Notes: generated by a model from the sequence alone, not told the origin. A stretch of DNA of 6,135 bases from Nitrososphaerota archaeon (GCA_028867395.1 JAGWGO010000099.1:1-6135); one strand, 5' to 3'. Counted from the stretch's first letter, positions 1-6,135 are shown. Translations and numbers: made by a program.

Positions 1-1
1 A

Positions 2-2380
2 AACGGACTTGTCATCCAGGGTACACATCCTGTTGGCTGGTGCCCAAAAGACCAAAATCCGGTATCCCAACATGACACGCTAGGAGACGTTGAGCCAACC
101 TTTACGGAATATACCATTATCAAGTTCAAATACGACAACTATGTTTTGCCAACAGCTACCTTGCGTCCAGAAACAATATTTGGCGTCACCAATCTTTGGG
201 TAAATCCCAACATCAACTACGATATAGCAAGGGTTGACAATGAAGAGTGGATAATCAGTTCAGAGTGTGCTACAAAACTAGGATTTCTCAACAAGAAGAT
301 AACAAAGACAGGAAACATTTTAGGAAAAGACCTGGTGGGAAAGAAAGTCAAGATTCCTGAAAGAAACGATGAGGTCTTGATACTGCCTGCTACATTTGTG
401 GAGAGCGACAACGGAACAGGTATTGTGATGTCTGTGCCTGCACATGCACCATTTGATTACCAAGCGCTAGAAGACATAAAAAAAGAGGCTTCCAAATATC
501 CCAACATATCATCCCTTTTAGAGATAAAACCGATCTCTATCATTGCCACAGAAGGTTATGGCGATATTCCAGCAAGAGACGTCGTTGAGAGACTTGGGAT
601 AGACAGCCAATCAAGTCCAAAGTTAGATGAAGCGACAAAGGAACTTTACTCAAAAGAGTTCTATGGTGGCAAACTAAAGCAAAACACTGGCAAGTTTGCT
701 CAAAAAGTTGTTGCAGATGCAAAAGAAGAAGTCAAAAGGTGGATTCTAGACAATGGCAATGCAGACATTTTGTATGAACTAAATGAAAATCCCGTACGGT
801 GTAGATGCGGCACAGAGTGTGTTGTAAAACTTTTGGACAATCAGTGGTTTCTCAACTATTCAAATCCAGAATGGAAAGAGAAAGCTCACTCTTGGATAAA
901 TGAGATGATTATACTTCCTGAGGAGATCAGAACCGAGTTCAATCACGTAGTAGATTGGTTAAAGGAAAGAGCGTGTGCAAGGCAACATGGTCTTGGAACT
1001 AAACTTCCCTGGGACAAAAACTGGATAATTGAGAGTTTGTCAGACTCGGTCATTTACATGGCCTACTACACAATTTCAAAGTACATAACTTCAGGCGAAA
1101 TAAAGCCCGAACACATATCTGATTCATTTTTTGACTATGTATTTCTTGAAAAAGGAGATTTGGAAAAAGTATCGTCAGACACTAAAATCCCTCAAGAAAA
1201 GTTAGATGACATAAAAAAAGAATTCCAATATTATTATCCCGTCAATGCCAGACATTCAGGAAGAGACCTTGTACCAAACCACCTTACATTCTTCATCTTC
1301 AACCACATAGCAATATTCCCAAAAAAGTATTGGCCAGAAGAGATAGTAGTCAACGGTTCAGTACTAATGGATGGCAAAAAGATGTCAAAATCAATGGGAA
1401 ACATAATACCACTAAGGGATGCGATCAAGCTACACGGAGCAGATTCCATCAGGCTCGCAATTCTAATCTCTGCAGAATTGCTCCAAGATGCCGACTTTAA
1501 TCAAGAAGCAGTGCGCGGAATCAAAAATAAACTGGAAAATATGCTTGATGAGTGTTCCAAATACAAGGCTGAAAATGAGACTACACTTTCACGAGAAGAC
1601 AAATGGATTCAAAGTAGGTTGCAACAATTAATTGCAAAGACAACTACATCTATACAAAAGATGAGGCTGAGGGAGGCCCTTCACCACGTACTGTATGAGT
1701 TTGATGCGGATATGCAATGGTACCTTAAACGAGTAGAGGCAAAAAAAAGAGAAAAATATACAGGAATCTTGCACGAGGTATTCTCCAGTAGAGTTGCAAT
1801 GCTCTCACCCTTTGCACCCTATGTCTCAGAAGAAATGTGGTTTAGACTTGGAAATCAAGGTCTTGCGTCAAGATCTTCATGGCCCGTGCCAGACGAGACA
1901 AAGATTGATTTGATTGCAGTCCAATCAGAAACTCTTCTAAAGACCACACTAGATGACATCAAGAACATCATCAAGGTTACAAAGATAAGCCCAAAGAAAA
2001 TTACGATATATGCAGCATCTCCGTGGAAGGCAAAGGCCTATCAAAAAATTCTGTCTCAGGTCATAAAGGGTGACATCAATATTGGCACCCTCATAAAATC
2101 TCTGATAGCCGACAAGGAGACGGAGGAGATAAAAAAAGATCCTGACTTTGTCAAAAAAACAGTCAACGACATTCTATCAGAATCTCAAGACAGCCGAGAT
2201 TCCAAAAACAAGGCAGGTCTTGCACACGAAGCGGAAGTATTGTCTGAACTAGAATCTTTGATAAAAGCCGAGTATGGTATAGGCCTTCAAGTTTTCTCTG
2301 AAGCAGATCCAGCCAAATACGATCCAAAAAACAAGGCAAGGACTGCAAGGCCATACAAGCCTGCCATTCTAATAGAATAA
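2..2380 (+). CDS. leuS: Leucyl-tRNA synthetase, archaeal type (5' end outside window)
   Basis: This cytoplasmic class I enzyme charges tRNA-Leu with leucine. The frame is open from base 2, so the gene enters from the left. The 792 visible residues compare with roughly 950 for archaeal LeuRS; about 160, including the HIGH-type ATP motif, lie upstream. The TTG at 146 is internal, not a start. Visible in order: a segment with GWCPKDQNPV and HDTLGDVEP joining the editing insertion; the CP1 editing domain with TLRPET (158-175) and GTGIVMSVPAHAPFD, whose Asp (455-457) matches the editing aspartate of the family; RACARQHGLGTKLPWD and SLSDSVIYMAYYT in the catalytic core; GKKMSKS, with KMSKS at 1379-1393; a helical anticodon-binding domain from about 1600; and the archaeal C-terminal domain ending in KPAILIE, which in this family contacts the long variable arm of tRNA-Leu. 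Both the editing and synthetic motifs that can be seen are intact. The next gene begins 54 bases downstream on the same strand. Confidence 0.97.
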   Translation, partial: NGLVIQGTHPVGWCPKDQNPVSQHDTLGDVEPTFTEYTIIKFKYDNYVLPTATLRPETIFGVTNLWVNPNINYDIARVDNEEWIISSECATKLGFLNKKITKTGNILGKDLVGKKVKIPERNDEVLILPATFVESDNGTGIVMSVPAHAPFDYQALEDIKKEASKYPNISSLLEIKPISIIATEGYGDIPARDVVERLGIDSQSSPKLDEATKELYSKEFYGGKLKQNTGKFAQKVVADAKEEVKRWILDNGNADILYELNENPVRCRCGTECVVKLLDNQWFLNYSNPEWKEKAHSWINEMIILPEEIRTEFNHVVDWLKERACARQHGLGTKLPWDKNWIIESLSDSVIYMAYYTISKYITSGEIKPEHISDSFFDYVFLEKGDLEKVSSDTKIPQEKLDDIKKEFQYYYPVNARHSGRDLVPNHLTFFIFNHIAIFPKKYWPEEIVVNGSVLMDGKKMSKSMGNIIPLRDAIKLHGADSIRLAILISAELLQDADFNQEAVRGIKNKLENMLDECSKYKAENETTLSREDKWIQSRLQQLIAKTTTSIQKMRLREALHHVLYEFDADMQWYLKRVEAKKREKYTGILHEVFSSRVAMLSPFAPYVSEEMWFRLGNQGLASRSSWPVPDETKIDLIAVQSETLLKTTLDDIKNIIKVTKISPKKITIYAASPWKAKAYQKILSQVIKGDINIGTLIKSLIADKETEEIKKDPDFVKKTVNDILSESQDSRDSKNKAGLAHEAEVLSELESLIKAEYGIGLQVFSEADPAKYDPKNKARTARPYKPAILIE

Positions 2381-2400
2381 CAAATTTTACCAGTCCAATC

Positions 2401-2410
2401 TTTTTTATTA
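2401..2410 (+). promoter_or_regulatory. Possible TATA box / T-rich stop signal between leuS and the reductase gene
   Basis: A run of six T followed by ATTA lies in the 54-base gap. The TTTATTA part (2404-2410) is centred about 28 bases before the TTG start at 2435, the distance expected for an archaeal TATA box driving a leaderless transcript. The T-run could equally act as a U-rich terminator for leuS, and the two uses are not exclusive. A TATAAA at 2423-2428 is too close to the start codon to serve it. This is a positional inference from a weak match. Confidence 0.35.
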
Positions 2411-2434
2411 GGTCATTTTAGGTATAAAGCTCGT

Positions 2435-3442
2435 TTGAAAATAGCAGTTGTCGGAATTGGAGTAGCAGGCGCATATCTTCTTGCTAGGTTAAAAAATCAA
2501 CACGAAGTAGTAGGTTTTGAGAGAAGCACTGCAGAAAACCATGATTCCATATGCGCATGGGGTACCACAAAAGGTCCTATGGAGGAATTTGCAAAAAAAT
2601 GCGATCTTGACTTTAAGGACTATCTTATCCACGATGGAAAAAAGATGTACATCAGCATGAATTCTGACCAGTTTACAATCAAGCTTATGGGATTGTGTAC
2701 GTATAACAAGATAGGCCTGATACAAGACATGGCCAAAGGATGCAAAATCAATTACGGCAAGGCGCCAAAGCTTGAAGACCTAGAATCAGAGTTTGACTTG
2801 ATAATTGACTCGACAGGTTTTCACAGATCTTACCTACCTAGACTTGAACGCGATTTTCATTTACCAACTTACCAATACAAGGTAGAATATGAGAATGGCG
2901 TTCCTTTTGATGACTTTTATCTAAAGCCCTTTTCTTCCATGAGCGGCTATTTCTGGTACTTCCCCCTTGGAAAGAATCTTGCACACATTGGTGCTGGCGA
3001 CAAGAACAGAAATCACATTGTAGAAACTGACGCATTCTTGAAAAAATATGGAGGCAAGGTACTCAAGACAGTAGGAAGGCCAATTCGACTAGCTACACCA
3101 GATATGTGTGAGCCATTTTATCATGGCAAAGTAGTTGGTGTTGGAGAATCCATAGGAACTGTATATCCACTGTTAGGGGAAGGAATCATACCCAGTATGA
3201 CGTGTGCCGATATATTTGTTGAAAACATTGGAAACAATGAGAGATACCGCAAGCAGGTACTAGAGAAATTTGCAATATATTCCAGAGTGTTGTCTTTTGT
3301 TAGAAGCAAGATGGACAGCAAGTTTGGTATGCTAAAGAATTTTGCTGATCTAATAGCAATTTACAGATACATGAAGAAAAACGAATGGCGATTTGGAATG
3401 GAAATTCGAATGGCCGACATGATGAAAGTCGCAAAGGCCTAA
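2435..3442 (+). CDS. FAD-dependent oxidoreductase of the geranylgeranyl reductase family
   Basis: This is a probable flavoenzyme that reduces double bonds of geranylgeranyl chains, as in archaeal membrane lipids or quinone tails; the exact substrate cannot be told from sequence. The N-terminus has the Rossmann motif G7-I-G9-V-A-G12 with Glu29 at the end of the second strand, the usual FAD ribose ligand. Cys40 in CAWG sits where characterised archaeal reductases carry an active-site cysteine. IDSTG (125-128 region) is the usual strand-loop of this fold. Residues 172-188 read YFWYFP, eight residues, then GAG, matching the family signature YxWxFP-x7/8-GxG lining the lipid pocket. A second FAD motif follows at 235-251 (GVGESIG...PLLGEGI), where the common Gly-Asp is replaced by Gly-Glu. 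At 335 residues it is shorter than typical members (about 390-450). The TTG start is chosen because the Rossmann motif begins within seven codons and no ATG, GTG or TTG lies upstream in frame before the leuS stop. Confidence 0.85.
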   Translation: MKIAVVGIGVAGAYLLARLKNQHEVVGFERSTAENHDSICAWGTTKGPMEEFAKKCDLDFKDYLIHDGKKMYISMNSDQFTIKLMGLCTYNKIGLIQDMAKGCKINYGKAPKLEDLESEFDLIIDSTGFHRSYLPRLERDFHLPTYQYKVEYENGVPFDDFYLKPFSSMSGYFWYFPLGKNLAHIGAGDKNRNHIVETDAFLKKYGGKVLKTVGRPIRLATPDMCEPFYHGKVVGVGESIGTVYPLLGEGIIPSMTCADIFVENIGNNERYRKQVLEKFAIYSRVLSFVRSKMDSKFGMLKNFADLIAIYRYMKKNEWRFGMEIRMADMMKVAKA

Positions 3443-4143
3443 AAGCCCATACTTACATAGCCAAAATTTTCTCGAGTCGTTCTGTTCGATTTCATGGTAT
3501 AATCATAGACAATCTTTGAATATTCATTGAGAATTTCTTTCATCTCATCAATTGATTTGGCAAAATAAAATCCCGGGCAGTCGCCAGTAAACTGAAACGT
3601 TGCATGTACACGTGCCTTGCCTTTTTCGTTTTCAAGCCAAGATGAGAAAGGATACAGATAGCATACACCGGGTCTTGAAGGGTGTAATCCACAGTACCCT
3701 TTTTCATCCAAAAACCTACATCGTATGTGTGTGCCATCTTCTGTCTCTGTCTCATCACTTTTTCGCTTGAGGTTTATCATGGTCATTACTATCGAATTCC
3801 CCGCAGGGCCTCTCTCTTCCCATGTGTTAATGTTGGTCTCATTTTTTACAAAATTAGAGATCTTGTCATACTTCAAGTTCTTGCTAATTGTTATCAAGTC
3901 ACTTGAGGTCAGCGGCAGCCTTCCCTGTCGGTTACAGCAGTTATGACAGTCTGGCCAGTAACACTTCCAAAGCACGTAACCATTATCTGCAGTGAGGTAC
4001 GGTATGTGAAATATCACGTCGTTTACCTTGACCTGCAAGTCCGATGCATCACTTCTCTTGCCCAAAATAAAATCTCGAATTACGGGCTCTATTTTCCAGT
4101 CTTTTGACAGGGATTCCAGCGCATCCTCAATTTTGTTTTGCAT
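3439..4143 (-). CDS. YkgJ-type cysteine-cluster protein (putative Zn/Fe-binding)
   Basis: This is a 234-residue soluble protein with the cysteine pattern of the YkgJ / CxxCxxCC family, thought to bind zinc or an iron-sulphur cluster; no reaction is established for most members. Visible cysteines are C61, C66, C69 and C70 (CYWPDCHNCC), followed by GRLPLTSSD as is usual after the CC pair; then C142, C151 in GYCGLHPSRPGVC, C161 before YLYPF, and C189 in GDCPGF. The RP-x-x-C-x-x-YPF block is the strongest family mark. There is no signal peptide or membrane helix. I place the start at the ATG at 4143. The frame remains open to a TTG at 4215, but that would overlap the divergent gene starting at 4182 and adds a stretch unlike the rest. 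The 3' end overlaps the stop codon of the convergent reductase gene by four bases. No clear TATA box is seen upstream. Confidence 0.83.
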   Translation of the reverse strand: MQNKIEDALESLSKDWKIEPVIRDFILGKRSDASDLQVKVNDVIFHIPYLTADNGYVLWKCYWPDCHNCCNRQGRLPLTSSDLITISKNLKYDKISNFVKNETNINTWEERGPAGNSIVMTMINLKRKSDETETEDGTHIRCRFLDEKGYCGLHPSRPGVCYLYPFSSWLENEKGKARVHATFQFTGDCPGFYFAKSIDEMKEILNEYSKIVYDYTMKSNRTTRENFGYVSMGF

Positions 4144-4149
4144 CAACCA

Positions 4150-4156
4150 ATAAATT
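4150..4156 (+). promoter_or_regulatory. Weak TATA-like box for the small divergent gene
   Basis: ATAAATT is centred about 29 bases before the ATG at 4182, compatible with a leaderless archaeal transcript. It lies in the 38-base gap between divergent starts, so binding of transcription factors here could also affect the reverse-strand gene. The match to the archaeal consensus is poor. Confidence 0.28.
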
Positions 4157-4181
4157 GAGACAATGCTTTTGAACGTTATCA

Positions 4182-4502
4182 ATGTTAAGCCAGAAGGGAA
4201 AATATGCTTCTGCAACCCAGAACAGAAGGCTAGTCTGGGAAAAAGTCATGTGGCCGCTAATACTTGAGATAAACAATGTTAGTTTCACTTTAGAACAGTA
4301 CAAGAAAAAACGCGATGAGGTATGCAAGGAGTTGTGTATTCCATCATCTAGGGTAGCTGGTGGATTTGTCTCACTTTTGTTAAAAGGGATACTATACAAG
4401 GAGAAGAATCTTTACTCTATTCACTACAGACTAATTCCATACATGAGGCTCAGGGCAGACTGCGATTACGCAACAGCCGTGCGCGAGGCAAGCGCCAAAT
4501 AA
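4182..4502 (+). CDS. Small protein with probable winged-helix fold, function unknown
   Basis: This 106-residue basic protein is not one I can assign to a named family. Its layout suggests a winged helix: helix 1 around residues 19-30 (WEKVMWPLILEI), helix 2 around 36-51 (rich in Lys, Arg and Glu), a possible recognition helix around 55-69 (SSRVAGGFVSLLLKG), then a hairpin-like stretch 70-88 with KEKNLYSIHYRL. Such small proteins are commonly DNA-binding regulators in archaea, but no DNA-contact residues can be proven here. It has two cysteines (C48, C52) and a third at C94. The start at 4182 is ATG; the ATG at 4248 would remove the first 22 residues and still keep the folded core, so it is a real alternative. 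It is divergent from the YkgJ-type gene across 38 bases, an arrangement often seen for a regulator and its target, though that is only a suggestion. Confidence 0.68.
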   Translation: MLSQKGKYASATQNRRLVWEKVMWPLILEINNVSFTLEQYKKKRDEVCKELCIPSSRVAGGFVSLLLKGILYKEKNLYSIHYRLIPYMRLRADCDYATAVREASAK

Positions 4503-4559
4503 CGTCGTAACACAATACATAATGGCATATTTAGAGAGGTTGAAAGTTTCTGATCGGAA

Positions 4560-4566
4560 TTTATAG
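4560..4566 (+). promoter_or_regulatory. TATA box of the PAP2 phosphatase gene
   Basis: TTTATAG is centred about 26 bases before the ATG at 4589. It is preceded by the purine-rich CGGAA, which could serve as the TFB recognition element. The spacing predicts transcription starting at or next to the start codon, giving a leaderless mRNA, and no Shine-Dalgarno-like sequence is visible before this gene. This is the best promoter candidate in the window. Confidence 0.55.
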
Positions 4567-4588
4567 TGTTGTTTTTGATGGTATCTAG

Positions 4589-5233
4589 ATGATAAAGTAT
4601 TACATTACGGGCATTGTATTGTTTGCAGCATTTGCAGTTCTTGCCTTATTGATAATAACCAATAGTTCTCAAATTATAGGATGGGATCATGCTGAATTTA
4701 CTGCTATTAACACACCTCACGGCAAAATCGTCAATCAGATAATGATCTCTCTGACAAAATATGGCAGAGAGTTTGTATGGATAGCAACTACCGCATTACT
4801 TTTTGTAGTAGGAGGCAAGGATGGAAGGAGAACTTCCGTTCTACTTGTAATTGCTTTTATCATACTGATACCTCTTGGGACGGTTCTAAAAGACGAGATT
4901 GATAGACCCAGACCAACGCCGGCAACTCCTGACAACTTGTTGGTTAAAGCAGACAGTGATGCCTCCTTTCCATCAGGTCATGCAGTAATTGTTTCTGCTG
5001 GAGCTTTCATCATGCTTGCAAGATTCAACCACGGAAAACAGATCATAGTATCGCTGGTTCTCTTGGCAGAAGCCATTTTGGTAATTTATTCAAGAATCTA
5101 TGTTGGGAACCACTATCCACTTGATGTAATAGGTGGAACACTTGTCGGAACTGGCACAAGTGCCATCGTAGCAGGCTTTAGCAAGTATCTCAATCCCATA
5201 TTCTCTCACCTTGACTCCATACGTAAAAAATAA
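4589..5233 (+). CDS. PAP2-family membrane phosphatase
   Basis: This integral membrane protein of 214 residues belongs to the PAP2 (phosphatidic acid phosphatase type 2) superfamily, which removes phosphate from lipid phosphates or isoprenoid diphosphates through a phospho-histidine intermediate. All three catalytic motifs are complete: K101-x6-R108-P109 (KDEIDRPRP, bases 4889-4915), P128-S-G-H131 (4970-4981) and S168-R-x5-H175-x3-D179. H131 and H175 are the expected acid/base and nucleophile. About six hydrophobic helices are visible, near residues 5-25, 61-76, 83-100, 131-145, 151-168 and 178-197, with the motifs falling in loops or helix ends on one face, as in the family. Substrates could be phosphatidate-like archaeal lipids or a dolichyl/polyprenyl diphosphate; sequence alone does not decide. 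It appears to be transcribed alone from the TATA box at 4560. Confidence 0.93.
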   Translation: MIKYYITGIVLFAAFAVLALLIITNSSQIIGWDHAEFTAINTPHGKIVNQIMISLTKYGREFVWIATTALLFVVGGKDGRRTSVLLVIAFIILIPLGTVLKDEIDRPRPTPATPDNLLVKADSDASFPSGHAVIVSAGAFIMLARFNHGKQIIVSLVLLAEAILVIYSRIYVGNHYPLDVIGGTLVGTGTSAIVAGFSKYLNPIFSHLDSIRKK

Positions 5234-5250
5234 TTCTAATTTTGGTTCTG

Positions 5251-5334
5251 TCAACTTACTGGCACATCCCTCACCCCGTCAACCATCGGCTCATCGGAAA
5301 CCCTTACATCATTAGGCACAAATGAGGATCTGAG
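5251..5334 (-). pseudogene. Possible 3' remnant of a lost reverse-strand gene
   Basis: In the 103-base gap after the PAP2 gene, the reverse strand reads as plausible protein for about 27 codons ending in TGA at 5253-5251: LRSSFVPNDV, then RVSDEPMVDGVRDVPVS. The stretch is richer in G and C than the flanking gaps and has a regular mix of charged and small residues, as a real C-terminus would. The frame continues only to a stop at 5403-5401, inside the next forward gene, where the translation becomes unlike protein. A tail-to-tail position 17 bases from the PAP2 stop is a normal place for a convergent gene end. Alternatively it could be a short peptide from the GTG at 5319 (22 residues), or chance. 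I do not recognise the peptide. Confidence 0.25.
5324..5327 (+). promoter_or_regulatory. Shine-Dalgarno-like site
   Basis: GAGG lies nine bases before the ATG at 5337 and is complementary to the CCUCC near the end of archaeal 16S rRNA. It supports that ATG: another ATG at 5322 is in frame but is stopped by TGA three codons later. No other forward-strand gene whose start is visible here has such a site, so this mRNA probably carries a leader. Confidence 0.45.
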
Positions 5335-5336
5335 AA

Positions 5337-6041
5337 ATGAGTGGTATAGATCTAAATTCTGCAATAGATTGGCTTTCCAAAAATGGTTGGTTTGTTGTTC
5401 TTACTACGGGGGCTATCTTGGCTGGTAGTTATCTTACTTTGTTTGATCGTGTTGGTCAGTACATCAATAGACCGAAATTGACGTTTGAAGGAAAGTCCGA
5501 AGAAGAATCTATTGACGATCCTCATCATGGAAGTGAAAAACCATCATGGGCTAGAATAAGATTTTGGATCATAGTAAAGAATGAAGGAAAATCGACAGCT
5601 AATCATGCACATGTTTTCCTAAAACTTACAGATGAATCGGGTCAGGTTAAAGTGCCTCATAAATTGTCTTTCTACTCAACTAACGAATCTTTTCCTTTTT
5701 CCTGGATTCAAGCAGGAACGACCAAAGATGTTACAGATATTCTTCCAAGTAAAGAACATCCCGATAGTTTTGTTAGGATTCCATTACGAATTGATTTTCC
5801 ACGAGTTGAAATGGATGAAACAAAGCCTTGGAAGACTGGTACCTACACATTTGAAAGCCCCATTGAAAGTTCAAATCTCAAGGCAACCTCGGAAGATCCA
5901 AATTTTACCTTCATTATGAAAATAGAAATCGAAGTCAGTTACGGAAATAACCAACAATCAAAAAAACAATTCATTATTCGTGTTAAACGTTCAGACATGA
6001 TCGAAAGGAAAGATATTGAATTCTATCCCGTGAGTGATTAA
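5337..6041 (+). CDS. Single-pass membrane protein with beta-rich domain, function unknown
   Basis: This 234-residue protein belongs to no family I recognise. An N-terminal segment of about 17 residues is followed by one hydrophobic helix (about 18-36), then a polar linker with an acidic patch (51-64). From about residue 71 the protein looks beta-rich: alternating strands such as ARIRFWIIVKNEGKSTANHA, then FLKLTD, and near the C-terminus FIMKIEIEVSYG and KQFIIRVKRSD. The RFWIIVKNEGKSTA stretch resembles the immunoglobulin-like sandwich found in many uncharacterised anchored proteins. There is no cysteine and no catalytic motif. The helix may be an anchor rather than a cleaved signal, since no cleavage site is obvious; which side of the membrane the domain faces is unclear. 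The gene has a Shine-Dalgarno-like GAGG, and its stop overlaps that of the convergent gene at 6038. A binding or scaffolding role is possible but unproven. Confidence 0.75.
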   Translation: MSGIDLNSAIDWLSKNGWFVVLTTGAILAGSYLTLFDRVGQYINRPKLTFEGKSEEESIDDPHHGSEKPSWARIRFWIIVKNEGKSTANHAHVFLKLTDESGQVKVPHKLSFYSTNESFPFSWIQAGTTKDVTDILPSKEHPDSFVRIPLRIDFPRVEMDETKPWKTGTYTFESPIESSNLKATSEDPNFTFIMKIEIEVSYGNNQQSKKQFIIRVKRSDMIERKDIEFYPVSD

Positions 6042-6135
6042 CTCTTGCGTAGATATTCACTAAGAATAACTCGAATCACTTCAGGAACAGTTTCCAACAT
6101 TCTCTCTTTACGTTCCTTTTCCAGTGCTCGTTCCA
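6038..6135 (-). CDS. C-terminal end of an unidentified gene (runs off right edge)
   Basis: Reading in from the right edge, the reverse strand is open for 31 complete codons before TAA at 6040-6038. The peptide starts ERALEKERKERM and ends VIRVILSEYLRKS. The first part is rich in Glu, Lys and Arg with leucine spacing that suggests a helix or short coiled coil; the end is an amphipathic helix. The other two reverse frames are interrupted in this stretch, and the gene would end exactly against the forward gene, sharing TTAA so that each strand reads a TAA stop. That tight tail-to-tail fit, like the one at 3439-3442, favours a real gene. The product cannot be named from so short a piece. Confidence 0.6.
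   Translation of the reverse strand, partial: ERALEKERKERMLETVPEVIRVILSEYLRKS

Noticed and set aside
146..148. TTG as the start of the synthetase gene
   Set aside because: The frame is open from base 2 and the upstream residues (GWCPKDQNPV, HDTLGDVEP) fit archaeal LeuRS, so this codon is internal leucine.
2381..2434. leuS and the reductase gene are in the same frame with no further stop between them, hinting at readthrough fusion
   Set aside because: Eighteen open codons occur by chance about four times in ten, the encoded linker looks unlike protein, and a TATA/T-rich signal explains the gap.
3725..3946. Forward open frame of 73 codons opposite the YkgJ-type gene
   Set aside because: It is antisense to a gene with clear family motifs, and its translation has no recognisable features.
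4144..4215. Longer N-terminus of the YkgJ-type protein from the TTG at 4215
   Set aside because: It would overlap the divergent gene at 4182, uses a weaker start, and the extra residues do not resemble the family.
4503..4588. Possible small RNA or tRNA in the gap before the PAP2 gene
   Set aside because: No cloverleaf, T-loop sequence or strong hairpin is visible; the gap is explained by the promoter.
5284..5299. Short direct repeat CATCGG in the gap before the last forward gene
   Set aside because: Six bases repeated once is expected by chance and has no partner elsewhere in the gap; not enough for an operator or attachment site.
5632..5919. Forward open frame of 95 codons inside the 234-residue protein gene
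   Set aside because: It is a shifted-frame shadow of a gene with a good start signal and a coherent membrane-plus-domain layout.

Overview
The window looks like a stretch of archaeal chromosome, most likely from the Nitrososphaerota (Thaumarchaeota). The archaeal/eukaryotic-type leucyl-tRNA synthetase with its archaeal C-terminal domain, the geranylgeranyl-reductase-like flavoprotein, AT-rich DNA, and TATA-like boxes about 26-29 bases before start codons (leaderless transcripts) all fit. The phylum is inferred from overall resemblance; no marker gene for it lies in the window.

Layout: (1) Positions 2-2380 hold the 3' five-sixths of leuS; its N-terminal catalytic start is upstream of the window. 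(2) After 54 bases comes a TTG-started FAD-dependent geranylgeranyl-reductase-family gene (2435-3442, +). (3) It converges with a cysteine-rich YkgJ-type gene (3439-4143, -), the two stop codons sharing four bases. (4) A 38-base gap separates that gene from a divergent 106-residue protein with a probable winged-helix fold (4182-4502, +). (5) A six-helix PAP2-type membrane phosphatase follows (4589-5233, +), behind a good TATA-like box. (6) The 103-base gap after it contains what may be the decayed 3' end of a reverse-strand gene. (7) A cysteine-free, single-pass membrane protein of unknown function follows (5337-6041, +). Its stop codon overlaps that of a reverse-strand gene running off the right edge (6038-6135, -), of which only the last 31 residues are visible.

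Functionally, most of the window is ordinary chromosomal content: translation (leuS), isoprenoid or lipid reduction, lipid-phosphate hydrolysis, a metal-binding protein and a small candidate regulator. The reductase and the phosphatase could both act on isoprenoid lipids, but they are separated by genes on both strands and are not one operon. The right end (about 5251-6135) looks more accessory: unrecognised genes, a different start-signal style and a possible gene remnant. I see no tRNA, rRNA, CRISPR array, insertion sequence or integrase, and nothing that clearly makes up a new multi-gene system. No gene-free stretch exceeds about 105 bases.
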